From contig JACIXB010000021.1 in the NCBI GenBank assembly GCA_014360685.1, forward strand, positions 62,001 through 126,000: DNA of 64,000 nucleotides, in the 5' to 3' direction. The stretch is from Actinomycetota bacterium. Lineage in GTDB: Bacteria; Actinomycetota; Geothermincolia; Geothermincolales; RBG-13-55-18. Within the stretch, counting starts at the first letter, position 1; every line of letters starts with the position of its first letter. Both the position numbers and the translations under genes were made by a program. Shown piece by piece: positions 28,226 to 37,643 of this stretch. The notes under the pieces are model-generated. The model saw nothing but the letters and a program-made list of their open reading frames with translations, searched no databases and was not told the origin of the DNA.

Positions 28226-30211
28226 ATGGAGAGGGAGGGGAAGCGCCGCGACACGCATCCCCCGGACGTTTCCCATCTCCTCGCGCTGCTGGAGGGGCCG
28301 GAAAGCCCCTGGGAAGAGGAAGCTGAACCGGGCCACCAGCCGGTAGGTATCCTTTCTGTCGCGTCGCGGGAGGGAAAGCGTTTTCCGGGAGAGGCTTTAC
28401 CTTTCGCCTTTCATACCGCGGGACCCTTACAAGCCCTTTCCGGCCTGCTCGAATGGTTGACGTCCCGCATGGGATTCGCGGGGGCTTACCTGGCCCTGCC
28501 GCACGCGTCCTTCCGGCAGTATTTGCGTAGGAAGGGGCATCTCCGCCTCCCCTTCGTTCCCCTGGAAGCGGAGGAGTACCTCCTCCGCATGCTATCCCTG
28601 AGGAAGGACGAGACCCTGGTGGTCTCCGGAAACGAGGACGGCGCCCCCGACTTTTTTGCCGGGCTCAGGACCGCGGTATTTCCCGTACCCGGCCGCCTGG
28701 CGGCCGACGGCTGCGAGAGGGCCCAATGCCTGTTCTCCAAGAGGTCGCGGGGCGTCAAGAACCGCATCCACTGCTGGGAGGCTCCCTTCTACTCCAGGGA
28801 CTGCTGCTTCAAGAAGAACGCCAGCCGGGAACGGCGAACGGAATGCTGCGGTGGATGCGACCTGTTCCCTTTTTCCGTGGCCCTGGTGCTCCAGAAGGAG
28901 AGGTGGACGAGGGAGGACGTCCTGGTCTCCATGCTGGCCGCGGAACGCTGCTCCCTCATCATGGACGACTTCTTCTTCCGGGATTTCAACGAACGCAGGC
29001 AGAGGCTGGACACGGCCATCTCCAAGGTCGCCGCCAGGATGGGGGAGATCACCGACTTACGCAAGGCCATGAACCTCCTTCTCTCCACGGCCATGGCCCT
29101 CCTGGCCGCGGACAGGGGTTCCATCTACATCTACGAGGAGCAGAGCGGCGAGTTGCATTTCGTGGCCTGGCACAACCTCCCGGAGAACGTGGACGTGACC
29201 TCTCCCCGCAAGGCCGAATCAAGCATCGCCGCCTGGGTGGCCAGGCACGGCAAGCCGCTCATCCTCCAGGACAGGGTGGAGGGAGACGCCTTCCAGGGCA
29301 TCGACCCCAACGTCAGGAGCGCCATCTCCTACCCCCTCTTCCACCGGGGGGAAGTGTTCGGGGTGCTCAACCTGGGGATCACCGAAGGGGACCGGAGGTT
29401 CTGCGAGGCCGACCTGCGCCTCCTGGAGGCGCTCTCCGCCGTGGGATCCATGGGCATGGAGAACGCATTCCTGCACCGGAACATGGAGGAGAAGGAGCAG
29501 CTGCACCGCAGGCTCCTGACCAAGATTATCAACGCCCAGGAGGACGAGAGGAAGAGGATAGCCTCGGACATTCACGACGACACCATCCAGTCCCTCATCA
29601 GTTGCTTTTACCAGTTGGAGGCGACGGAGATGATGTTGGAGGAGGAAAACGCCGCCCGGGCCCTGGAACTGCTGCGGGGAATAAAAAGGGATCTGCAGAG
29701 GAACATCACCTGCATGCGCCGCCTCCTCTTCGACCTGCGGCCCTCCATCCTCGACGACGCCGGGCTGGTTCCCGCCCTGGAGGATTACCTGAACCGCATG
29801 GAGGAGGAGCTGGACATAAGGAGTTTCCTCTACGTGGACGAGGAGCTGGGGGAGCTGAACCCCGAACTGGGGGTGAGCGTCTACCGCATGGCCCAGGAAA
29901 TATTTACCAATATACGGAAGCATGCCAGGGCCACGGAGGTGGAGGTGAGGGTCTACCGCCGGGGGAAGTATTTGGTCCTGGCGGTGCGCGACAACGGTGT
30001 GGGATTCGAGCCCCAGAACGTGTTGGCGGGGCGGGGAAGCGAAGAGCATTTCGGGCTGCGGTCCCTGCGGGAGAGGGTGGAGCTCTCCGGTGGCAGTATG
30101 GATATAAATTCCAGGCCGGGCGGGGGCACCGAGGTGACCATAAGGGTACCCGCCGTTTATAGGTTAAACAGCCGTACTACGGGCGATATCCCCGCGGCGG
30201 GCGGCGGATGA
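28226..30211 (+). CDS. NarX/LiaS-type sensor histidine kinase with Cys-rich module and GAF domain
   Basis: 661 residues, no clear membrane segment. Residues 163-211 hold eight cysteines (163, 168, 183, 193, 194, 207, 208, 211) including an HCWEAPFYSRDCC segment, like the CW-type Cys-rich modules of many anaerobe sensors. A GAF domain (about 280-420) is followed by HisKA_3 with ERKRIASDIHDDTIQSL (His near 449) and an HATPase (DNGVGFEP, FGLRSLRERVELSGG). A redox, metal or gas signal is plausible. The downstream REC gene overlaps its stop or lies 78 bp on. The ATG has only a weak SD. Confidence 0.88.
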   Translation: MEREGKRRDTHPPDVSHLLALLEGPESPWEEEAEPGHQPVGILSVASREGKRFPGEALPFAFHTAGPLQALSGLLEWLTSRMGFAGAYLALPHASFRQYLRRKGHLRLPFVPLEAEEYLLRMLSLRKDETLVVSGNEDGAPDFFAGLRTAVFPVPGRLAADGCERAQCLFSKRSRGVKNRIHCWEAPFYSRDCCFKKNASRERRTECCGGCDLFPFSVALVLQKERWTREDVLVSMLAAERCSLIMDDFFFRDFNERRQRLDTAISKVAARMGEITDLRKAMNLLLSTAMALLAADRGSIYIYEEQSGELHFVAWHNLPENVDVTSPRKAESSIAAWVARHGKPLILQDRVEGDAFQGIDPNVRSAISYPLFHRGEVFGVLNLGITEGDRRFCEADLRLLEALSAVGSMGMENAFLHRNMEEKEQLHRRLLTKIINAQEDERKRIASDIHDDTIQSLISCFYQLEATEMMLEEENAARALELLRGIKRDLQRNITCMRRLLFDLRPSILDDAGLVPALEDYLNRMEEELDIRSFLYVDEELGELNPELGVSVYRMAQEIFTNIRKHARATEVEVRVYRRGKYLVLAVRDNGVGFEPQNVLAGRGSEEHFGLRSLRERVELSGGSMDINSRPGGGTEVTIRVPAVYRLNSRTTGDIPAAGGG

Positions 30212-30288
30212 GGGCCGCCGGGAAGGAAGCGCGGCGATCGGCCCCAAGATCGACGGGCCGGATTGGAGGGACAGGAGGAGGGCGAAGA

Positions 30289-31782
30289 TTGGAAAAGGAA
30301 GACAGCCCATCCCTTTGCGGGAAGAACGCCGCCGCGCCCGTGGGCGTGGTGGTGGTGGACGATCACGAGAGCGTCCGCGCCTCCATATCCCGCATAGTCT
30401 CCCTGCAGGAGGACATGACCATACTGGGAGAGGCTCCCGACGGGCGAAGCGCCCTGGAGGTGGTGGAGAGGACGCGGCCCGACCTGGTGTTGGTGGACAT
30501 CCGCATGCCGGAGATGGACGGGCTGGAGCTCATCCGCATACTCAGGAGCAATTATCCTCACCTCAGGATCGTGGCCCTGAGCGCCCACGAGGACGAGCTC
30601 TACGTCTCGGAGGCCCTGAAACACGGGGCGGACACCTACGTGCTGAAGGGGGTGCCGCTCAAGGAGCTGGTGAGCACCATACGCCGGGTGATCCAGGGTA
30701 GAGTAGACCTCCCTTCCGAGGTCACGGAACCCCTTATCAACCGGTTCCGGTTGGCCGATTCCCTGCTGGGGATATTGGACCAGGCCTTTACCGCCTTCCA
30801 CAAGGAAAAGGAGGCCCTGGAGTTTTTAGCCGCCAGCGCCGCCGAGCTCTGCGGAGGAGAGCTTTACGCCCTCGCCTTTCGCAAGGGAGAATGCTTCAGT
30901 ATGGAATCCGGGAAGTTCCTGGGGAAGGGGAGGCCGCCTCTGTGCGATGCGGACGGATGGGCTCTTTCGGCCAGGGACCTCGCCGAGATGGCGGCCATGG
31001 TCGAGGCGAGGCATCCGGTGGTGTGCAACGAACACCGCCTGAGGGACCGGGCCAGGGGGTGGAGGAGTCCCTTCATCAACATGGTCCTCAACCCCGTATT
31101 CGTCGGCGAGGAACTCGAAGCCATCATCATGGCGGCAAGCTCCAAGCCTTTCCACCTCAACGCGCCCCTCATCCGTTACTTGAACCTGCTATGCGACCAG
31201 GCGGCCGCCTTCCTGGACATCGTCTCTCTCCGCCGGGAGAGGGCCAGGCTGGAGTCGGCGAACCGGAGGCTCAAGGCCCTGCTCCGTTACGTCGTGGGGG
31301 AGGTTTCCGGCGGAGGGAGCCTGCAGAGGATGACGGAGGTCCTGGTGGAGAGCATGGGCTTGAGGGCCGGCGCGCTGTTCAGGCGGGAAAGCGGAGGCCG
31401 TTGGAGGGCCACGGTGAGGTGCGGCCTTACCGAGGGAGAGACAGAGGCCCTGGCGGAGGACATCCGCGGGTCCGCGGGCGGCGGGAACCGCGGGGAGGTT
31501 CGTCCGTGGAAAGGGACGGGCGCCTTGGCTATGGACGGGGCGAGGGGCGATGTACCGGGCGTATTGCTGCTCCCCGTAAACCCGGATTCCACCCCGGCGG
31601 GTGGGCCGGAGGAGCTCGCGAAGCTGGAGGATGAGGTCTTTGTGGAGGCGTCCTTTCCTCCTTACCTGCTGGCCCTGGTGCTGCCGGAGGCTTTCTCCCC
31701 CGAGGAGGAGGTGGACGTGTTCAGGAGCTTCGCCGACTGCCTGTCCAGCCACTTGAGGCGGTTGAGCGAGGAAGTGTGGTGA
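30289..31782 (+). CDS. Response regulator with GAF-like output, no DNA-binding domain
   Basis: 497 residues from TTG 30289 (AGGAGGAGGG about 10 nt upstream); an ATG at 30208 overlapping the kinase stop (ATGA) is the alternative. REC domain first (VGVVVVDDHES, LVLVDIRMPEMDG with the phospho-Asp near 70, YVLKGVPLKEL), closest to NarL-type receivers. The remaining 370 residues show two GAF-like regions (about 165-310 and 325-490) joined by a helix (RRERARLESANRRLKALL) and no HTH. It probably signals through protein contacts. Paired with the kinase upstream. Confidence 0.82.
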   Translation: MEKEDSPSLCGKNAAAPVGVVVVDDHESVRASISRIVSLQEDMTILGEAPDGRSALEVVERTRPDLVLVDIRMPEMDGLELIRILRSNYPHLRIVALSAHEDELYVSEALKHGADTYVLKGVPLKELVSTIRRVIQGRVDLPSEVTEPLINRFRLADSLLGILDQAFTAFHKEKEALEFLAASAAELCGGELYALAFRKGECFSMESGKFLGKGRPPLCDADGWALSARDLAEMAAMVEARHPVVCNEHRLRDRARGWRSPFINMVLNPVFVGEELEAIIMAASSKPFHLNAPLIRYLNLLCDQAAAFLDIVSLRRERARLESANRRLKALLRYVVGEVSGGGSLQRMTEVLVESMGLRAGALFRRESGGRWRATVRCGLTEGETEALAEDIRGSAGGGNRGEVRPWKGTGALAMDGARGDVPGVLLLPVNPDSTPAGGPEELAKLEDEVFVEASFPPYLLALVLPEAFSPEEEVDVFRSFADCLSSHLRRLSEEVW

Positions 31783-32388
31783 GGGTCACCCGGTTCCCCT
31801 AACGGACTGTCGAGCCGAAGGTTTCGGCGCCTTAACGGCCGCGGATGCTCTGCCTTGGCCGTAGTGGTCTCCGTAAAAGGCCGGCAAGTGATCCCGAAGA
31901 TCCCGTATACGGCTACCATTTAAACTCTCCTTGGTCATGCGGGAAACGTGTCACCGCCCACCAAGGCCGGACTATCCGACGTTTCCCCGGCACGGCCGGA
32001 AGCAACGCGTCGCCCGCCGAGGCGGAAAACCACGGTCCGTGGGAGCGTCGAGGGGTGTTCCCCCTCAAGGCACTCGTTCTTTTCCCTGCCCGGCCGCTTC
32101 ACCGGCCTCTGGAGGTGAGCAGCCGGCGTAATATCCCCCAAATGCGGGCCGGTCCCCGCCCATAAGGGTGGTCAAGGGATCCTTGGCGGGAAGGAATATG
32201 CAAGCAGTTGGAAGGAGCTTTCCCGCCGTCGGGACCTCCCGGCTTTGCCCCGCGCCGGGGGCGGGATGTTTTTCTCGCCTTGCGGCGCTTTTACGGAAAA
32301 GGGTGCGCCCGGGGAAAGCCTCCTTCGCCTATGAGGGAAGGGTTTACGGGGACGGAAGATGCATGCCGACCGGAGGGAGAGAGGGGAT
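31783..32388. other. Intergenic region between two signalling genes
   Basis: 606 bp without a supportable gene; its open frames have no SD or recognisable product. A 6-bp hairpin GCCGAA-GGT-TTCGGC (31814-31828) lies 30 bp after the REC gene but lacks a T-run. No riboswitch motif recognised. Confidence 0.35.
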
Positions 32389-35013
32389 ATGCGGGTCGCC
32401 GAGGCCGGCCGGGTCTATCCCTTCCCCACCAGGCGTGACCTGGGACGGGCGGCCGGGGAGCTGCTGGAAAAACTGGCCGGGTTGGTGCCCTTCGACGTGG
32501 GCCTGGCCTTCCTCGCCGAGGGAGGCGAGGAGGGACTGTCCCTTCTGGCCGGCTATCCCGAGGACTACTGTGGTCACCCCGGGGGAGAATCGCAAGCGCC
32601 GCCTACGCGGAGGTTTCCGCCTGGCCCACCGCCCCTCCTCGAGGAAGGCGGGCACTCTTCGGCGATCTTCGGCTTCGCCCACGGCCAAGGCCTGCGGCAC
32701 TTCGACGTCTACGACATTCCCGCCGGTGGGGGCAGGGTTCTATACCTCGTCCTGGGGGACCGGGGCGAGGACCGCGGCAGGCTGCGGCCACCGGAAACGG
32801 TGAGCAGGGCGGCCAGAGAGAGCCTTTCCCGGCTTGAACGGGAACCCGAGGAGGAGTCGCGGAGCGGCCGTCACCTGAGGGCCCTCATGGAGGTCTCGCG
32901 CATCCTGGCGGAGGAGAGCGATCCCGAGCGCCTCATGGAACGGGTCCTGGCCCTAGTGGAGCGGCTCGTGGGCGCCCGGATGGCTTACGTTTTGCTGCTG
33001 GACCCCTGCGACCGGGCCCGGCTCCGGGGCGTGGCCGTAAGGCTGGGCGAGGAGCTGATCAGGCTGGACGCCGGCATGCGCAATGCCCTCTACCGCAAGG
33101 CCCGGGAAAAGGGCCTGGAAAATCTGATATCCGCCATGGAGGAATGCGTCACCCCCGGCGTCGTCCAGAAGGGTACCACCCTCCTCGAGGTGCCCATCCG
33201 CCTGGAGGGGGAACTCCTGGGGATGATTAAGTGCGCCCTCCGCGATCCGGAGGTCGACGACACGGACCTGGAATTCTTTAGGGCCCTCGCCGCCCAGCTG
33301 GCGGCGGGCATCAAAATATCCGACCACTACCGGAAGTTCCGGGAGAGGGAGGAAGGCCTTTCCGCCCTCAACGGCCTGCTCTCCGGTCTCTCCGAGTGCC
33401 TCTTCCAGGAAGAGATGGCGGATTACCTGGCCAAGTCCCTCTCTTCCATGCTGGGAGGCGCGGAGACCGTTCTCTTGCGTAGGGACCGGGAGGGAAGAGC
33501 CGCTCCCGTTCCCGTCAAGTGGTGGGCGGAGGACGGGGAGAGGAAAGGCGACGAGGACTCCCCGCCCTTCCTGGCCAGGGTCCTGGAGGGCGCCGGGCTC
33601 GCCTGCGGCGGGGGGGGCGGCAAGTGGGCCCTCCTGCGCCGGGTCGAACTCCTGGACATGGCCGGCGGGCCCGAGGGGCTGGAGGAAACGGGGTACCAGG
33701 AGGCCTTCCTCTTTCCCGTGGCCTCCGCCGGGGACGGTGAGCTGTGGTGCCTGGCTCTCTCCCGCCGGGAAGGAGGCCTGGACGGCGATTTCCTGCTCTC
33801 CATCGCCGATTCGTTGGTGGAGGCGGTGCAATCTTCCTTCCTCCGCGCCGCCTTCTACGAGGAGGCCCTCAACGAGGAAGGCAAGCTCACGGCAGTGTTC
33901 GACGCCATGCAGGACGCGGTCCTGGTCATAGACGGGGAGGGAAAGCTCGTGGCCGCCAACCGCGTCGCCGACCGGCTCTTCGGCTTCAGGAAGAAGGGCG
34001 TCACGGGAAGGAGGCTGGAAGAGGAAGACCTCTACCCCTCCCTTTACCGCTTCATTTTCCACCCCGAGGAGGGGCGCGGGAACGTGAGCGGGGAGATGAC
34101 GGTACCCGTGGACCCCCCCCGTTACGTCAGGGCCTACAAGTCCAAGGTCAGGCTGCCCGCCGGGGAATCGGTGGGGGAGGTGGTGGTGGTCAGGGACGTC
34201 ACCGAGGAAAAGGAGGTGGAGGTCCTCAAGGACGATTTTCTGGCCTGCGTGTCTCACGAGCTGCGGACCCCGCTGTCCATCGTCCTCGGCTACCTCGAGG
34301 TCCTCAACGAAGGGTGGGACCGGCTGAACGAAGCCACCAAGCGGGATTCCCTCCTCCACACCCACCGGGCGGCGGAGAAGCTGAAGGGGGCCATCATAGA
34401 CATCCTGGATACCGCCAAGGCCGCCAGGCGGGACCTGGTCCTTCGCCGGGCCCCGGTGCGGCTGGACCTGGTGGCCGAGGAGGCGGTGCGCCAGGTGCGG
34501 GTGGGGGACGTGGACCACGCCTACCGGTTCGTGCGCATGCCGGGATCCTGCCTTTCCCTGGCCGACGAGATCAAGGTCAGGAGGGTGCTCTGGAACCTCT
34601 TGGACAACGCCAGGAAGTTCTCTCCCCCGGGTACGGAGGTCACGGTCACCGCCGGCAGGAGGTCGGACGGGGTGTTCATCTCCGTGAAGGACAGGGGGAT
34701 GGGGATATCCCAGTGGCACCTGCCCCTTATCTTCAGGCGCTTCGCCCAGGTGGACCGCGGCGACGCGAGGAGGTCGCAGGGTCTGGGCATAGGGCTGTAC
34801 CTGGTGGCGGAGATCATGGAGCTCCACGGGGGGAAGGTGGAGGTGAGGAGCGAGCCGGGGCGCGGTTCCGTGTTCACCGTGGTGTTTCCCCCGGTCGAGG
34901 ATGGGTCGGGCGTCGCCGCCGCGCCGCGGGAAGGGGAGTGGGCGTGCGATGCCCGAACCGAGGACGTCCACTCCGTTGAATGCTCGGGATCGCGGGTGAG
35001 CGGGAGGTTGTGA
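32389..35013 (+). CDS. Multi-domain sensor histidine kinase (GAF-GAF-PAS-HisKA-HATPase)
   Basis: About 874 residues, soluble. A divergent N-terminal sensor region, two GAF-like domains (about 163-315 and 325-495), a PAS domain (about 500-600, MQDAVLVIDGEGKLVAANRV), an H-box CVSHELRTPLSIVLGYLEV (His near 622) and an HATPase with LLDNARKFSPPG and LGIGLYLVAEIM. ATG 32389 follows GGAGGGAGAGAGGGG. It ends 1 bp before the flgF start, so it is cotranscribed with rod genes and may sense a state relevant to flagellar assembly; no regulator is adjacent. Confidence 0.87.
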   Translation: MRVAEAGRVYPFPTRRDLGRAAGELLEKLAGLVPFDVGLAFLAEGGEEGLSLLAGYPEDYCGHPGGESQAPPTRRFPPGPPPLLEEGGHSSAIFGFAHGQGLRHFDVYDIPAGGGRVLYLVLGDRGEDRGRLRPPETVSRAARESLSRLEREPEEESRSGRHLRALMEVSRILAEESDPERLMERVLALVERLVGARMAYVLLLDPCDRARLRGVAVRLGEELIRLDAGMRNALYRKAREKGLENLISAMEECVTPGVVQKGTTLLEVPIRLEGELLGMIKCALRDPEVDDTDLEFFRALAAQLAAGIKISDHYRKFREREEGLSALNGLLSGLSECLFQEEMADYLAKSLSSMLGGAETVLLRRDREGRAAPVPVKWWAEDGERKGDEDSPPFLARVLEGAGLACGGGGGKWALLRRVELLDMAGGPEGLEETGYQEAFLFPVASAGDGELWCLALSRREGGLDGDFLLSIADSLVEAVQSSFLRAAFYEEALNEEGKLTAVFDAMQDAVLVIDGEGKLVAANRVADRLFGFRKKGVTGRRLEEEDLYPSLYRFIFHPEEGRGNVSGEMTVPVDPPRYVRAYKSKVRLPAGESVGEVVVVRDVTEEKEVEVLKDDFLACVSHELRTPLSIVLGYLEVLNEGWDRLNEATKRDSLLHTHRAAEKLKGAIIDILDTAKAARRDLVLRRAPVRLDLVAEEAVRQVRVGDVDHAYRFVRMPGSCLSLADEIKVRRVLWNLLDNARKFSPPGTEVTVTAGRRSDGVFISVKDRGMGISQWHLPLIFRRFAQVDRGDARRSQGLGIGLYLVAEIMELHGGKVEVRSEPGRGSVFTVVFPPVEDGSGVAAAPREGEWACDARTEDVHSVECSGSRVSGRL

Positions 35014-35014
35014 G

Positions 35015-35767
35015 ATGCTGCGCGGGTTATATTCCTCTTTCGCGGGCATGCGGGCCTGGCTTTTCAGGCAGGACGTGGTGGCCTCCAATTTGGCAAATGT
35101 TTCCAGTAACGGCTACAAGCAGGACCTGGCCGTCTTCCGGTCCTTCCCCTCCCGGTCCATGGTGGCCCTGGAGGGAGGCGAGGGCGGCGCCGGGTCCAGG
35201 GTGCAGCCTCTGGGCCCCTACACCGGGGGAGTCCTTTTGGGCGAAGTGAGGACCGACTTCGCGCCGGGAGCGCTGGAGGAAACGGGGATTCCCACCCACC
35301 TGGCCGTCGAGGGCGAGGGCTTCTTCGCCGTCCGCAAGGGAGGGCAGGTGCTCTATACCCGCAACGGTTCCTTCCACCTGGACGCCCGAAGGTACCTGGT
35401 CACCTCCGACGGGGCGGAGGTTCTCGACGAGAACGGTGATCCCCTACGGGTGGAGGGGGAGCTGGTGGTCGACGAGGACGGCACGGTGACCGTGGACGGG
35501 CAGGCGAGGGGGAAGTTGGGCGTCCACGCCTTCGACGACCTCGGAAGCCTGCGCAAGGTGGGTGACGGGTATTTCTCCTCCCCTCAGGCTCCCCGCCGCG
35601 CGGGCGGCCGCGTGGTGCAGGGTTACCTGGAGGCTTCCAATGTCAACGCCGTGGACCAGATGGTGAAGATGATAGAAGGCCTGAGGGCCTACGAGAGCAA
35701 CCAGAGGCTCATCCTGGCCCAGGACCGGACCCTGGAGAGGCTGGTCAACCAGACGGGGAAAGTGTGA
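35015..35767 (+). CDS. flgF: Flagellar basal-body rod protein FlgF-like
   Basis: 250 residues. N-terminal rod signature DVVASNLANVSSNGYKQD, central GEGFFAVRKGGQVLYTRNGSF, C-terminal GYLEASNVNAVDQMVKMIEG and LRAYESNQRL. One of two paired rod genes (compare FlhO/FlhP of Bacillus); the less FlgG-like of the pair, so called FlgF. ATG follows GGGAGGTTGTG. Confidence 0.85.
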   Translation: MLRGLYSSFAGMRAWLFRQDVVASNLANVSSNGYKQDLAVFRSFPSRSMVALEGGEGGAGSRVQPLGPYTGGVLLGEVRTDFAPGALEETGIPTHLAVEGEGFFAVRKGGQVLYTRNGSFHLDARRYLVTSDGAEVLDENGDPLRVEGELVVDEDGTVTVDGQARGKLGVHAFDDLGSLRKVGDGYFSSPQAPRRAGGRVVQGYLEASNVNAVDQMVKMIEGLRAYESNQRLILAQDRTLERLVNQTGKV

Positions 35768-35931
35768 TGGATGGGTTTTCCATTTCAAAAGGTCCCCTCG
35801 CCTCGGGGGACTCCCGCGGACGGGGGAAGGCCCGTTGGAACGGGGATCCCGGGCCGCGGTACGGCACGCGTCGGTTGTGCCGCGTATCCCGCGCCGCGGC
35901 GTAGGGGATCCTTGGAGAGGAGGGAGGAGAC

Positions 35932-36693
35932 ATGTTGCCCGCCCTGAGGAGCGCCGCTTCCGGGCTCCTGGCCCACCAGTTGATGATGGACGTGACCGCG
36001 GACAACCTGGCCAACGTGAACACGCCGGGTTTCAAGCGCGCCCTTCCGCGGTTCACGGACCTCGTGGGACCCGCCGGTGGAGGGGGCCTGGAGCCCCTGG
36101 ACCGTATCGGCCTGGGCGCCAGGCCGGGGGAGGTGAGCGTGGACTTCCGGCAGGGGATGGTGGAGCAGACGGAGAACCCCCTCCACCTCTGCGTGGAGGG
36201 GGAGGGGTTCTTCGCCGTAAGGCTCGAGGACGGAACCCTGGGATTTCTCCGGGCGGGCGTGCTGGGCGTGGACGGAGGGGGCCGGCTGACCCTCAACGGG
36301 CATTTCCTCCTCGAGCCGCCCATCCGGATGCCGGCGGGCGCCCGGCAACCGGTGGTGGACGAGAAGGGGGTGGTGATGGTTCGCATGGACGGGCAAGGCG
36401 AGGAGGAGGTGGGGAGGATATTCCTGGCCCGCTTCCCCAACCCCCAGGGCCTGGAGCGGAGGGGAGATTGCCTCCTCGTGCCCACAACCGCTTCCGGCGA
36501 TCCGGTGGTCAACCTTCCCGGCGAGGAGGGGCTGGGGCTCCTGCGCCAGGGCTTCCTGGAGAGGTCCAACGTGGAGATGGCCGAGGAGATGGTGCGCATG
36601 ATCACCGCCCTCCGGGCCTACCAGCTGAACTCCAGGATGCTGCAGGCTTCCGACGAGGCCCTCGACGCGGCCAACAAGATAGTCAGGGGTTGA
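35932..36693 (+). CDS. flgG: Flagellar basal-body distal rod protein FlgG
   Basis: 253 residues. MMDVTADNLANVNTPGFKRA, GLGARPGEVSVDFRQG, TENPLHLCVEGEGFFAV, the LARFPNPQGLERRGDC segment and ERSNVEMAEEMVRMI. Distal rod subunit, exported by the flagellar apparatus. GAGAGGAGGGAGGAGAC precedes the ATG. The start of the next gene, flgJ, supports a rod operon. Confidence 0.9.
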   Translation: MLPALRSAASGLLAHQLMMDVTADNLANVNTPGFKRALPRFTDLVGPAGGGGLEPLDRIGLGARPGEVSVDFRQGMVEQTENPLHLCVEGEGFFAVRLEDGTLGFLRAGVLGVDGGGRLTLNGHFLLEPPIRMPAGARQPVVDEKGVVMVRMDGQGEEEVGRIFLARFPNPQGLERRGDCLLVPTTASGDPVVNLPGEEGLGLLRQGFLERSNVEMAEEMVRMITALRAYQLNSRMLQASDEALDAANKIVRG

Positions 36694-36851
36694 TTGGAGC
36701 GTGGCTTCGACGGGCGGGTGGTATGCCGGGGACGCGGGGCGGCGTCCGGCGGGCGCGCCGCGCGAAACGCCGCGTACGGCGGCGGAAGGCGGCGGGGTCT
36801 CCCTCCCGGGCGCCGTGACGTGCGGAGGTTTAAGGAGGGAAGGTGGTACCC

Positions 36852-37220
36852 ATGAACGTGAGCGGATACTGGAACCCCCTTGGCGTGAACCCCTCTTTCC
36901 CGAATGCCGGGCCGCGGGAGGGGACGGGAGGCGGGGACGAGGCCCTGCGCAGGGTGTGCCTGGAATTCGAGGCCGTATTCGTCCGGGAAGTGCTCTCCGC
37001 GTCCGGGTTGGAAAACATCTTCGGTCCCCTTGACGGTCTGGAGGGCGAGGTGGAAGGGGAAGGCTGGCCGGGTATCCCGGGAGCGGGTATCTATGCCGGG
37101 GAGGCCCTGGATTCGCTGGCCGGGTTCCTCGCCTCACGCGGCATGCTGGGCTTGGGGGATCTCCTCTACCGTAGCCTGGCCGGCCCGTCGCCGGCAGGGG
37201 GTGGAGAGGAGAGCGGTTGA
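36852..37220 (+). CDS. flgJ: Rod-binding protein FlgJ, N-terminal domain only
   Basis: About 122 residues. The helical core ALRRVCLEFEAVFVREVL matches the rod-cap domain; the C terminus GAGIYAGEALDSLAGFLASR corresponds to the family's second helix. No muramidase domain, as in other monoderm FlgJ. ATG 36852 lies downstream of AAGGAGGGAAGG; GTG 36843 is an alternative start. Wall-cutting activity may come instead from the hydrolases at 58764 and 59326. Confidence 0.8.
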   Translation: MNVSGYWNPLGVNPSFPNAGPREGTGGGDEALRRVCLEFEAVFVREVLSASGLENIFGPLDGLEGEVEGEGWPGIPGAGIYAGEALDSLAGFLASRGMLGLGDLLYRSLAGPSPAGGGEESG

Positions 37221-37238
37221 ACGGGAAGGTGAGCCGGG

Positions 37239-37643
37239 ATGCGCATGGTCAACTGCGAGAAATGCGGAAAGATCTTTTCCTCCCTCTCCAGCCGCCTGTG
37301 CGATGAGTGCCGGGAAGAGGAGGATAAGATACTCAAAAGGGCCAAGGAGGAACTCTATCGCAACCCCGGCTTGGGGATGATGGAGCTTGTGCAGCGGCTG
37401 GACATCCCCGTGGAGACGCTGGAGAAGTTCGTGAGGGAAGGCCGGCTGGTGCTGCGTTCCAAGGAACGGGTGGCCCTGGCCTGCGAGATTTGCGGCCGGG
37501 AAATATCGGCGGGGAAGCGCTGCCCGGCCTGCGAGGCCAAGGTGCGCAAGATGGCCCGGGAACTTTACCGCGAGGCCAAGATCGGGGAGGGCATGTATTC
37601 CCTGCGCACCATAAAGGCCAGGAGGGAGGGTCCCCATGAGTGA
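37239..37643 (+). CDS. yvyF: Flagellar operon protein of the YvyF family (TIGR03826-like)
   Basis: 134 residues. N-terminal zinc-ribbon-like pair CEKCGKIF and CDECREEE, a helical middle (LVQRLDIPVETLEKFVREGR) and a second Cys set (CEICGREI, CPACEAK). In Bacillus this gene starts the yvyF-flgM-flgN-flgK-flgL run, and here it leads into flgN-flgK-flgL. Function in the family is unclear, probably regulatory. Its 3' end overlaps flgN by 8 nt. Confidence 0.82.
   Translation: MRMVNCEKCGKIFSSLSSRLCDECREEEDKILKRAKEELYRNPGLGMMELVQRLDIPVETLEKFVREGRLVLRSKERVALACEICGREISAGKRCPACEAKVRKMARELYREAKIGEGMYSLRTIKARREGPHE

Noticed and set aside
27879-28346. 155-codon frame before and into the kinase at 28226
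   Set aside because: No SD, basic low-complexity product, and it overlaps the kinase start in another frame.
32953-35088. 711-codon minus-strand open frame antisense to the GAF/PAS kinase
   Set aside because: Long antisense frames are common in high-GC DNA; it has no domain, no SD, and the plus strand encodes a complete kinase.
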